In this document: positions 1-4,866 of the stretch, in pieces
Position numbering within the stretch: position 1 is the stretch's first letter
How the letters are laid out: each line of letters starts with the position of its first letter
Assembly (NCBI GenBank): GCA_965218865.1
Contig: CBDCME010000022.1
Span: 1 to 16,938 of the forward strand
Reading direction: 5' to 3'
Length of the DNA: 16,938 nt
DNA from: CBDCME01 sp965218865
GTDB lineage: Bacteria; Pseudomonadota; Alphaproteobacteria; JAAXGF01
The notes under the pieces: generated by a model
The model's input: the letters and a program-made list of their open reading frames with translations, nothing else
Database searches by the model: none
Told to the model about the DNA's origin: nothing
Made by a program: the position numbers and the translations under genes

Positions 1-236
1 TCCACTACCCACTTCTCCGACGCAAACCCACAATCGTAAATGTTGTAGTCTCGACTGATTACGAACGGTATAACTGTCGATCCCATGCTAATCATCTCTA
101 ACTTAGTCGCTACTTTAAGTGGTAGGTCGCCATCTCCAGTAAATGACGCTACAAGGGACATAGGACGCACACCGCGTTCAATCAAGTAAAGCTGTTCAGT
201 TACTCCATCCTCGGACATCCCAAGGACTTTATCCAT
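1..236 (-). CDS. hypothetical protein, 3' part missing at window edge
   Basis: An open frame runs from an ATG at 234-236 to the left edge with no stop, giving at least 78 residues. It begins MDKVLGMSEDGVTEQLYLIE and continues with mixed beta/alpha sequence (segments PMSLVASFTGDGDLPLK and GSTVIPFVISRDYNIYDCGF). No family is recognised. The amino-acid make-up looks like a genuine soluble protein: few rare residues, alternating hydrophobics, no low complexity. The start is uncertain, since no good Shine-Dalgarno lies just before this ATG and the frame is open a few codons further upstream to a TAA. A hairpin at 282-319 lies in its upstream region. Codon use is AT-richer than in the genes right of 6 kb and matches the accessory segment. 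Confidence 0.5.
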   Translation of the reverse strand, partial: MDKVLGMSEDGVTEQLYLIERGVRPMSLVASFTGDGDLPLKVATKLEMISMGSTVIPFVISRDYNIYDCGFASEKWVV

Positions 237-281
237 GTCATTGACTGATATGTAAGCTTACCTTTAATTGTTAGCCTGCTG

Positions 282-319
282 GCTACTCACCAAACAAAAT
301 CAAACAATGTGTGAGTAGC
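282..319. repeat. 9-bp inverted repeat upstream of the minus-strand ORF
   Basis: GCTACTCAC at 282-290 is the exact reverse complement of GTGAGTAGC at 311-319, separated by 20 A-rich bases. It sits 45 bases upstream of the minus-strand ORF start and has no T-run on either side, so an operator or cruciform is as likely as a terminator. Its function is unknown. Confidence 0.5.
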
Positions 320-385
320 TAGCCTTCTACGATGGCTACTCCAGTTTTCGCTTGCCATCACATCCATAGCTCCTTAAAATCACCC

Positions 386-521
386 TTGCCATCAAATGCA
401 GATGATCCCGCTACGTCGGGTCACCTGCTGAATATAATAGCCTCTGTACCCGACGCTTGGAGTAGCTTCCAAGCTCAGGCAAATAAGCAGGATCTTCACA
501 ATCATCTGTGTTTGATGGCAA
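386..521. repeat. imperfect 21-bp inverted repeat enclosing small hairpins
   Basis: The arm at 386-406 and the arm at 501-521 are complementary at 19 of 21 positions; the two mismatches form a symmetric internal loop. Inside, a small CCCG/CGGG hairpin lies near 407-420, and another CCCG/CGGG pair follows the right arm near 525-542. The structure lies just upstream of the secreted protein at 574. It could be the leader of that gene, a small RNA or the remnant of a mobile element. Overlapping small reading frames here have no credible start sites. Confidence 0.5.
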
Positions 522-573
522 TGGCCCGGCACCATCGTCGGGTCGGAGCCAACAACAAATACGGATGGTTGTC

Positions 574-969
574 ATGCTTCGATCGTTGACCATACTAATT
601 ACATTGGCCAGTCTGACTTTTCCTGCCTTCGCTAATCCTCATATGAATAAACCAATGCTTATCCGAGAAGGTATCGACGATTTAGGAATTTCCCTTGGTT
701 GGTACGTTGATTGTATCGAGAAAACTATCCAAGTGGCAGTTGATGAGAGATGGAGACCTCCTCCCAAAAAGGAGATCGAAGTAAAGTGGAACAAACTGCT
801 TGACAAGATAAAGGTTATCGTGCCAGGTGTTACAAGAAATATCGTGCTCCATTTCAAGGTCCGAAAATACCACGTCTTATTGCATAAAGTTACGACTGGA
901 CTAGGTGGTCCAGCTGCTAGATCGTTCAAGGAGAAATTTGCTACCGTACTGCAACTTTGTGCTTTCTAG
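574..969 (+). CDS. secreted protein of unknown function
   Basis: From the ATG at 574 the product is 131 residues. It opens with a classical signal peptide: MLRS, a hydrophobic core LTILITLASLTF, then PAFA before NPH, a good AxA cleavage site. The mature part of about 111 residues is basic, with two cysteines (C in WYVDCIEK and C in LQLCAF) that could pair in the periplasm. It has no metal or catalytic motif I recognise. The frame is open further upstream, to 508 and to an ATG at 565; I prefer 574 because it gives the best signal peptide, although the ribosome site (GGATGG at 563-568) is weak. Codon use is AT-rich as in the rest of the left segment. The family is not recognised. Confidence 0.55.
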   Translation: MLRSLTILITLASLTFPAFANPHMNKPMLIREGIDDLGISLGWYVDCIEKTIQVAVDERWRPPPKKEIEVKWNKLLDKIKVIVPGVTRNIVLHFKVRKYHVLLHKVTTGLGGPAARSFKEKFATVLQLCAF

Positions 970-1011
970 AGTTCCCCTCTCAACCTATTCATCCTAACTG
1001 TTAGGAGCTAT

Positions 1012-1283
1012 ATGGATATGAGCAAACACATGGACAACCAGGCGCAAACTTCTCCCAATAATCCTGGGCCTCCCGGAAAAGACGTAGATTTGTTTCATGT
1101 GACACGTTGGGAGTGGGGAGAAACCCCACGCTAGCCACTCCGTCTTTGCATGTGCATCTCCACGCTTGTCAGGATGATGGCGCGTATCGCCTTGATGTCC
1201 CTGCTTGCGTGATCGACTTGTCTTGGGATCGTCAAACAATTGTTGAGATGGCGAAGAAGATCCTCCGGGAATTTGGGAACTAG
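1012..1283 (+). pseudogene. small hypothetical gene interrupted by a 1-nt deletion
   Basis: A good ribosome site AGGAG at 1003-1007 precedes ATGs at 1012 and 1018. The first frame reads MDMSKHMDNQAQTSPNNPGP and on to WEWGETPR before a TAG at 1132-1134. Adding one C to the CCCC tract at 1124-1127 restores a frame that continues TLATPSLHVHLHACQDDGAY, then VIDLSWDRQTIVEMAKKILREFGN, to a TAG at 1281-1283. The reconstructed product is about 90 residues: a proline/asparagine-rich start, then a region that looks folded with an amphipathic C-terminal helix. No family is recognised. The lesion is in a homopolymer, so it may be a sequencing error and the gene intact. It converges on the transposase gene with a 20-base gap. 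Confidence 0.45.
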
Positions 1284-1303
1284 TAACTACCATGGTATGA
1301 CTC

Positions 1304-2162
1304 CTAGGCTGAAATTGCTGACGCGAGGAACTTATCGAACGTTTCGGAGGGTTCCTCATGCCTACGATTGTATTTCCAACAAGCCTCGACAACGTATAAA
1401 GGGATATACGGCTTGCTGTAGTGATGATGTTGACCGTACCAAGCTCGCTTCAAGAGTGACCAAAATCCTTCGATGGTATTCGTATGGATCTTCCCATCAA
1501 CGTACCTTTCACTGTGATTAATCCTCCAACGTTCCATGATTGCATCGACGATGTTGTAGGCTCGATACTCATCGGTGACTAAGGTGGACTTAGAAATCTC
1601 TACAAAGTCCCTGATGAATTTCAGAATTCCTTTACCACTCAAATCTTTAGTCACTTGAGCTACAACCTTACCTCCACGAGCGACTGCACCAATGACCGCA
1701 GTTTTCTTCGTACCACGACCTCGCTTAGATGGACCGTGACGAGCTTCCCTCCGATATACGTCTCATCGACCTCGACAATACCATGTAAAAGGTATGCTTC
1801 ATCGCTAGCCATAGCTGCACGGATGCGCTGCTGCATGTACCAAGAAGTGGTCTGGTTCAGGTCCAAATCGCGAGCCATTTGGCAGCTTGATAGACTTTTC
1901 TTGGCGTTGACCATCAATGCGATACCTACAAACCATTTCTGGAGAGGTATCTGGTCTTCTGGAAGATGGTGCCTTGCAACACGTTAAAGCTAGAGCAACA
2001 GTCATAGCAATTCCATCTCCCTATCCGGTCATTCTCCTTCTTACGAGCTACGTTGAAGCATCCGCAATAGGGACAATAAGGTTCTCCTTTCCATCGGACG
2101 GACTCCAAGTGATTGATGCAGACTTGTTGATCAGAAAATCTCTTCACGGTTGAAATCAACAT
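1304..2162 (-). pseudogene. IS1595/ISXO2-type DDE transposase with two frameshifts
   Basis: Reading on the minus strand from the ATG at 2162, the first segment holds a zinc ribbon (CPYC at residues 30-33, CYDC at 52-55) typical of IS1595-family transposases. A missing base near 1950 breaks the frame. The second segment carries QKWFVGIALMVNAKKSLSSC and the catalytic EVDETYIGGK. A second missing base near 1744 breaks it again. The third segment, to a TAG at 1304-1306, carries VTDEYRAY and NTIEGFWSLLKR, which supply the other catalytic acidic positions. Reinserting two bases gives one continuous protein of about 288 residues, close to the family norm. GGAGG at 2173-2177 is the ribosome site. I see no convincing terminal inverted repeats: the convergent ORF ends only 20 bases past the stop. 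The enzyme would cut and join DNA if expressed intact; as written it is inactive. Confidence 0.85.
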
Positions 2163-2232
2163 ATCCAAAGGGCCTCCTTCCGGGACCTAACGTCCCGGGA
2201 AGGCATTTCCCTCGAAGAAAAATGGCTTGACA
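2153..2232 (+). repeat. promoter module, copy 1
   Basis: Bases 2153-2181 are identical to 2921-2949, and bases 2211-2232 match 2950-2971 with few changes, both ending in TTGACA. Copy 1 has an extra 29 bases (2182-2210) containing half of a GC-rich hairpin (CCGGGAC-type arms, 2180-2205). The block also contains the ribosome site and first codons of the divergent transposase gene. Confidence 0.85.
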
Positions 2233-2255
2233 CTACGCCTATAGATGTGATATAT
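2227..2255 (+). promoter_or_regulatory. sigma70-like promoter for the tRNA array
   Basis: TTGACA at 2227-2232 matches the -35 consensus exactly. With a 17-18 base spacer, ATATAT/TATATC at 2250-2256 can serve as -10. The predicted start is near 2262, about 50 bases before the first tRNA. The duplicate at 2966-2994 supports it being functional. Confidence 0.6.
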
Positions 2256-2311
2256 CGGGCGTTAGGGAAGGGCGGAGCCCCTCCGTTATATTCACGTTTG
2301 AGTAAGGTTAA

Positions 2312-2402
2312 GGAGGGATGGCCGAGTGGTCGAAAGCACCGGATTAGGGATCCGGCAGACGCGCCGAGCGTTTCGTGGGTTCGAATCCCACTCCCTCCAC
2401 CA
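2312..2402 (+). tRNA. class II tRNA, Leu/Ser-like body with anticodon AGG
   Basis: The acceptor stem GGAGGGA/TCCCTCC (2312-2318 with 2392-2398) pairs perfectly. Discriminator A is at 2399 and CCA is encoded at 2400-2402. The T arm is GTGGG-TTCGAAT-CCCAC. A long variable arm contains an ACGC/GCGT stem, so this is a class II tRNA. The anticodon stem CCGGA/TCCGG (2339-2343 with 2351-2355) is perfect and encloses a 7-nt loop TTAGGGA, putting AGG at 34-36. AGG would read the Pro codon CCU, yet long variable arms belong to Leu, Ser and Tyr tRNAs in bacteria. One D-stem pair is broken (GCC against AGC). A Leu(UAG) tRNA with two changes in the loop is the simplest origin. Length is 91 nt with CCA. 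Confidence 0.85.
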
Positions 2403-2422
2403 ACTCAACCATCCCAACTCTA

Positions 2423-2439
2423 AGCCTCAAATGGAGGCT
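2423..2439 (+). repeat. hairpin between tRNA genes
   Basis: AGCCTC (2423-2428) and GAGGCT (2434-2439) form a 6-bp stem with a 5-nt loop in the spacer between the first two tRNAs. It is possibly a processing signal. The spacer 5' part (around 2403-2422) resembles the flank after the last tRNA (2864-2882), suggesting cassette duplication. Confidence 0.45.
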
Positions 2440-2457
2440 CAATACTCGTTATACGTC

Positions 2458-2547
2458 GGAGGGATGGCCGAGTGGTTTAAGGCACCGATCTTAAAAATCG
2501 GCAGACTGTCACAAGTTTCGTGGGTTCGAATCCCACTCCCTCCACCA
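2458..2547 (+). tRNA. tRNA-Leu (UAA)
   Basis: The acceptor stem GGAGGGA/TCCCTCC, discriminator A at 2544 and CCA at 2545-2547 are all present. The D arm is GCC/GGC with loop AGTGGTTTAA. The anticodon stem CCGAT/ATCGG encloses loop CTTAAAA, giving UAA at 2492-2494. The variable arm contains ACT/AGT, and the T arm GTGGG-TTCGAAT-CCCAC is perfect. Everything fits a 90-nt Leu tRNA reading UUA/UUG. Acceptor and T arms are identical to those of the tRNA at 2312, so the two are paralogues in one array. This is the only fully canonical tRNA of the four. Confidence 0.92.
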
Positions 2548-2571
2548 TAACGACCACCCCAGCCCTCGTGG

Positions 2572-2644
2572 GACCTGGTGGTTCGAATGGTTAGGCACGT
2601 CCCTTGCAAGGTTCGTCATACCGGTTCGATTCCGGTCCAGGTCT
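2572..2644 (+). tRNA. degenerate class I tRNA-like gene (anticodon UGC or GCA)
   Basis: The acceptor stem GACCTGG/CCAGGTC (2572-2578 with 2637-2643) is a perfect 7 bp. The T arm ACCGG-TTCGATT-CCGGT (2620-2636) is perfect with a standard T loop. The D arm is weak (GTT/GGC with two G-U pairs). The anticodon arm is poor: placing CTTGCAA (2603-2609) as the loop gives UGC (Ala) with only two Watson-Crick pairs and one G-U in the stem, while shifting by one gives GCA (Cys) with a worse stem. The discriminator is T (2644), which occurs in Cys tRNAs, and only CC follows rather than CCA. The acceptor lacks the G3-U70 pair needed for Ala. It is probably a decaying tRNA or carries sequence errors in the anticodon arm. 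Confidence 0.6.
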
Positions 2645-2706
2645 CCTACGATCCATAATAGGCACTTCTTGTCTTATAAGGCAACTTTTAAGAAACTCGA
2701 TGCTAA

Positions 2707-2736
2707 ATGCCTGTGCCAACTGAGGCATAAAACACT
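2707..2736 (+). repeat. hairpin followed by ATAAAACACT motif
   Basis: ATGCCT (2707-2712) pairs with AGGCAT (2723-2728). The 10-mer ATAAAACACT (2727-2736) overlaps its 3' edge. The same 10-mer recurs after a TATGCC/GGCATA hairpin at 3306-3321 and at 3189-3198, so hairpin plus 10-mer is a recurring module of this RNA-rich stretch. Confidence 0.55.
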
Positions 2737-2769
2737 CTTAGGAGGTTACAATGAACAGTCTCGAATACT

Positions 2770-2861
2770 GGAGGGATGGCCGAGTGGTCGAAGGCACTGG
2801 ATTTACGATCCAGCAAGCGTAAGCAAGCGTTTCAGGGGTTCGAATCCCCTTCCCTCCACCA
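2770..2861 (+). tRNA. class II tRNA, Leu/Ser-like body with anticodon UAC
   Basis: The acceptor stem GGAGGGA/TCCCTCC, discriminator A at 2858 and CCA at 2859-2861 are present. The D arm is GCC/GGC with loop AGTGGTCGAA. The anticodon stem CTGGA/TCCAG (2797-2801 with 2809-2813) is perfect with a 7-nt loop TTTACGA, giving UAC at 2804-2806. UAC reads the Val codons GUA/GUG, but Val tRNAs have short variable loops and this one has about 20 nt there, containing a direct repeat of AAGCGT that does not fold cleanly. The T arm is AGGGG-TTCGAAT-CCCCT. The body matches the two Leu-like tRNAs upstream. A UAG-to-UAC change in a Leu tRNA would explain it. Length is 92 nt. Confidence 0.85.
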
Positions 2862-2920
2862 CATCAACCATCCAAACTATAGATTAACACATTTTCAGGC
2901 TAAACAGCTTGTGATCTCCA

Positions 2921-2971
2921 AAATCAACATATCCAAAGGGCCTCCTTCCCTCGAAGAAAATGAACTTGACA
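2921..2971 (+). repeat. promoter module, copy 2
   Basis: This is the duplicate of 2153-2232, lacking the internal 29 bases: 29 identical bases, then 22 near-identical bases ending in TTGACA. Downstream of it the sequence is unrelated to the tRNA leader, so the same promoter block has been placed in front of a second transcript. Confidence 0.85.
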
Positions 2972-2994
2972 GACCAACGCTGATAGGCTATGAA
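2966..2994 (+). promoter_or_regulatory. sigma70-like promoter for the hairpin array
   Basis: TTGACA (2966-2971), a 17-base spacer and TATGAA (2989-2994) form a near-consensus promoter, better than the copy upstream of the tRNAs. Transcription is expected to start near 3001. No ribosome site with a credible reading frame follows, which supports a non-coding product. Confidence 0.65.
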
Positions 2995-3027
2995 GCCAGG
3001 GTTCATTTGTTAAAATCTTACGAACAT

Positions 3028-3075
3028 GGGAGTGGGACCACGTCCAGCGTCCAAACCTGGAGTCGATCCACTCCC
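3028..3075 (+). repeat. hairpin 1 with CGUCCAAAC apical loop
   Basis: The outer stem GGGAGTGG/CCACTCCC is 8 bp (3028-3035 with 3068-3075). The inner stem TCCAG/CTGGA is 5 bp (3043-3047 with 3057-3061), with loop CGTCCAAAC. The outer stem resembles an acceptor and the inner one an anticodon arm, with no D or T arms. Confidence 0.7.
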
Positions 3076-3085
3076 GCCGTGGCTG

Positions 3086-3147
3086 GGCAGGGACGGTGGA
3101 TCGAGGCCTCAAGGTCCACACTTGAGAATCACTCGATCCACCCTGCC
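3086..3147 (+). repeat. hairpin 2 with GUCCACA apical loop
   Basis: GGTGGATCGAG (3095-3105) pairs perfectly with 3132-3142. Inside it, CTCAAG/CTTGAG (3108-3113 with 3121-3126) closes a 7-nt loop GTCCACA. Outside, GGCAG (3086-3090) pairs with CTGCC (3143-3147) past a 4-nt bulge. In total 22 bp are paired in 62 nt. Confidence 0.75.
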
Positions 3148-3207
3148 AAGGCATGCCTGTATGACAGTCCCTTACGCTTAGTCTCCGGATAAAACACTCT
3201 CGAATTA

Positions 3208-3251
3208 AGGATCACGTACCGGAGGGTCCAAACCTACCGATACGCAATCCT
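3208..3251 (+). repeat. hairpin 3 with GUCCAAA apical loop
   Basis: Stacked helices AGGAT/ATCCT, CGTA/TACG, CGG/CCG and AGG/CCT, with small symmetric internal loops, lead to a 7-nt loop GTCCAAA (3226-3232). Directly 3' comes CCACC, so the strand ends ATCC-T-CCA like a tRNA 3' end. The following repeat is shared with hairpin 5. Confidence 0.7.
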
Positions 3252-3350
3252 CCACCCTAACCCTCAGACTCCACATGATCAAGGGAGCCTGAGGCACCAT
3301 ACTTATGCCCAGCGAGGCATAAAACACTTTCTGAACAAGAACTCAAAGCT

Positions 3351-3383
3351 GAGGGAGCCGAGTTACTCACCTTCGGCTCCCTC
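3351..3383 (+). repeat. hairpin 4, 11-bp perfect stem
   Basis: GAGGGAGCCGA (3351-3361) pairs exactly with 3373-3383 around an 11-nt loop. No U-run follows, so it is not a standard terminator. It lacks the UCCAAA loop and lies in the middle of the multibranch domain. Confidence 0.7.
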
Positions 3384-3403
3384 ATAGCTACTCCCTGATT
3401 GAA

Positions 3404-3445
3404 AGGTCACGTGCCACAGCTTCCAAAACTGATGACACGTGACCT
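3404..3445 (+). repeat. hairpin 5 with UUCCAAA apical loop
   Basis: AGGTCACGTG (3404-3413) pairs exactly with CACGTGACCT (3436-3445). An inner CAG/CTG (3417-3419 with 3429-3431) presents TTCCAAA at 3421-3427. CCACC follows directly, then the same 3' repeat as after hairpin 3; the two elements are clearly paralogous. Confidence 0.7.
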
Positions 3446-3519
3446 CCACCCTAACCCTCAGGCTCCAATTGACGTCATAGAGTCTGAGACCCCTTAAAAG
3501 CCTGTAACGCCTAATTGCC

Positions 3520-4008
3520 TTTTTTAAATTCCTCCTGTGCCCGCGCATCCTGGCCGACGTGGCGCGGGCGCGCGGAAATATGCGAGAACCCGAGCGCGGC
3601 CAGCAGCTTGCCGACGCTCCGCTCGTGATAGTCCACGCCGAAGCGCGTTCGGATCAGTTGCTTGAGATCGATGCAGCGCCAGCGCACGACCCCATCCCGT
3701 TCGGGATCGGGACCGGCCTCGATAGCCCGCGAAAGCGCCGCCATTTGCGACGGCGTCAACCGACGCAACGCCCCGTTCGGCTTGCGGTCGATCAGACCGG
3801 CCGGACCTCCCGCGTTGAACCGGTGAACCCAGTCCCGCAACGTCTGCCGATCCATGCCGCCAATACCCGCCGCGCACGCTCGATCCATCCCATCGTAGAT
3901 GGCCGCCATCGACAAAAGCCGTCGCGCCTGGTTCCCATCATCGCTCCGTGCCGCAAGAACACGGACTCTTTCAGCATCAAAGTCGTTTCGCAAAGGAATC
4001 GTTGGCAT
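3520..4008 (-). pseudogene. IS630-family transposase, N-terminal half
   Basis: From the ATG at 4008 the frame encodes about 160 residues starting MPTIPLRNDFDAERVRVLAA. It contains the helix-turn-helix DNA-binding domain (TLRDWVHRFNAGGPAGLIDRK), the second binding domain (IDLKQLIRTRFGVDYHERSV) and GFSHISARPRH. It ends at EEFKK, where foreign sequence supplies a chance stop at 3511. The catalytic DDE half is absent, so it cannot transpose by itself, though a DNA-binding fragment could still be made. Within this half it has no frameshift, unlike copy B, which has one extra T at 5116-5118. Confidence 0.85.
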
Positions 4009-4101
4009 TGAACACACTCCCTTGTTGCCAACAACCTTGAATCACACAAAACCTAGCGTGTAAACCTTTGCGCGAGTCAAACTCTAGGGCGGTTGGTATA
4101 A
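3520..4101 (-). mobile_element. IS630-family element, truncated copy A
   Basis: This is the reverse complement of the left half of the complete copy at 4775-5947, including the end TATACCAACCGCCC (at 4088-4101 here) and the first transposase frame. Homology stops at the A-rich tract that is the frameshift site in the complete copy; beyond it lies the hairpin-array DNA. The right half and right inverted repeat are missing. Confidence 0.85.
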
Positions 4102-4137
4102 ACCGGAATTTCAAGCAAATCGAAGAAGGGCGCCACC

Positions 4138-4467
4138 ATGTTGCATCGCAACATCGTTATGATGATCTGCTCTATAACGTCTTGTGCAATGGGTTTTGTC
4201 GACTTCGCCTTCGCTGAAGGTAAGGGACTCGCAATCGTTACGTGCCATGAGTCAAGTAAATCCCTAGTAGTGTCAGGCATGGCAAACAGTGACAATATAA
4301 ATATAAACAATAAGGGCGATTGCGCCCAGGTTCTTGCAAATATATTAAATGATAATCCAGGTATAGAAATAATTATCGTTGTTTCTCATAGTGTTGATAG
4401 TCGATCGGCATTTGTAACATACACTCTTGTGTTGCCTGATTCAGTTCCAAGGTCTGTCGAAAACTAG
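4138..4467 (+). CDS. small secreted protein of unknown function
   Basis: The product has 109 residues. The first 26 form a likely signal peptide: MLHRNIVMMICSITSCAMGF, then VDFAFA before EGKGL. The mature part of about 83 residues is rich in Asn, Ser, Val and Ile, has two cysteines (TCHESS, GDCAQV) that could form a disulfide, and ends in beta-prone stretches (IEIIIVVSHSV, AFVTYTLVL). No family is recognised. The ATG at 4138 follows a GAAGAAGGG stretch that could act as ribosome site. It is AT-rich and lies between the two inverted IS630 copies, so it is cargo or flanking accessory DNA. General similarity in layout (signal peptide ending AFA, short mature domain) to the secreted protein at 574 is noted without claiming homology. 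Confidence 0.6.
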   Translation: MLHRNIVMMICSITSCAMGFVDFAFAEGKGLAIVTCHESSKSLVVSGMANSDNININNKGDCAQVLANILNDNPGIEIIIVVSHSVDSRSAFVTYTLVLPDSVPRSVEN

Positions 4468-4484
4468 AAAATTTGATTGACCAC

Positions 4485-4670
4485 CTAAATTTTAGAACCC
4501 AAACTCCCAGATCGCCCACCCTTGGCCCCGTCCGAACGCGACAACGCCGATTTCAAATCATTGCGGAAAACCTCGAATTCGATCACCCGCGAAAACGCCT
4601 CAAGCTGGTCGCCAAGATCGCTCAACCGCCGAAGCCGTTCCTCAAAGTCCCAAAAACTTGGATGTGACAC
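4485..4670 (-). pseudogene. IS5-family transposase N-terminal fragment
   Basis: On the minus strand from a GTG at 4670 the sequence reads VSHPSFWDFEERLRRLSDLG, then DQLEAFSRVIEFEVFRNDLKSALSRSDGAKGGR. The pattern PSFWDFE-RL--LS-LGD-LE followed by F---L--AL-RSDG-KGGR is characteristic of the N-terminus of IS5-family transposases. After GGR the similarity ends and a stop follows at 4485. The catalytic domain is absent, so this is a relic of 62 codons. It shows that this low-GC piece was hit by another element family besides IS630 and IS1595. Confidence 0.75.
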
Positions 4671-4866
4671 GCTGCATCCCCAAAAATATGCCTGCGAGGA
4701 TTGAATCATTTCCCAGCCAAATTCATGAGGTTTTTAGAAGCGTCCAGCTATCATTGTCTCTACTCTCGATTACTTATACCAACCGCCCCAGAGTTTGACT
4801 CGCGCAAAGGTTTACACGCTAGGTTTTGTGTGATTCAAGGTTGTTGGCAACAAGGGAGTGTGTTCA

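Larger units (their letters stand above)
3263..3488 (+). other. multibranch RNA domain closed by nested long-range helices
   Basis: CTCAGACTC (3263-3271) pairs with GAGTCTGAG (3480-3488). ATGA and TCAA (3275-3282) pair with TCAT (3475-3478) and TTGA (3469-3472). GGAGCCTGAGG (3284-3294) pairs with 3456-3466. That makes 28 nested pairs over a span of 226 nt. Enclosed are three hairpins (3306-3321, 3351-3383, 3404-3445), giving a large cloverleaf. The two repeats CTCAGACTC and CTCAGGCTC differ by one base, and their partners differ in the matching way, so the pairing is kept in both. Confidence 0.7.
3001..3490 (+). ncRNA. candidate structured non-coding RNA / hairpin array
   Basis: About 490 nt without a convincing protein gene follow a near-consensus promoter. 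The stretch contains hairpins at 3028-3075, 3086-3147, 3208-3251, 3306-3321, 3351-3383 and 3404-3445. Positions 3263-3488 are closed by nested long-range helices. Three short repeats recur: ATAAAACACT (3189, 3319), CCACCCTAACCCTCAG (3252, 3447) and GTCCAAACCT (3049, 3226). The best-supported ends are the promoter start and the last helix at 3488. A T-tract lies at 3519-3525, but it belongs to the IS630 junction. The array sits directly after tRNA genes and may derive from or resemble tRNAs. GOLLD RNA is a known large RNA found beside phage tRNAs and is the main alternative to test; I cannot match it by eye. Confidence 0.6.

Noticed and set aside
332..589. Open frame of 85 codons starting MATPVFACHHIHSS
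   Set aside because: It has no ribosome site, runs through the inverted repeat at 386-521 and overlaps the better-supported secreted protein.
1285..1300. TACCATGGTA palindrome between convergent genes as a transposon end or operator
   Set aside because: A 10-base palindrome is easily found by chance and has no partner copy near the other side of the transposase.
2669..3192. Open frames over tRNAs and hairpins, including one reading MAEWSKALDLRSSK
   Set aside because: These are the well-known false translations of tRNA genes, and the following stretch is explained by RNA helices.
3351..3383. Rho-independent terminator at hairpin 4
   Set aside because: No U-run follows the stem, and it lies inside the larger nested structure.
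3028..3445. CRISPR array as explanation of the repeated hairpins
   Set aside because: Stems differ between units, spacing is irregular, and only the loop and a 3' flank are shared. There are no cas genes.
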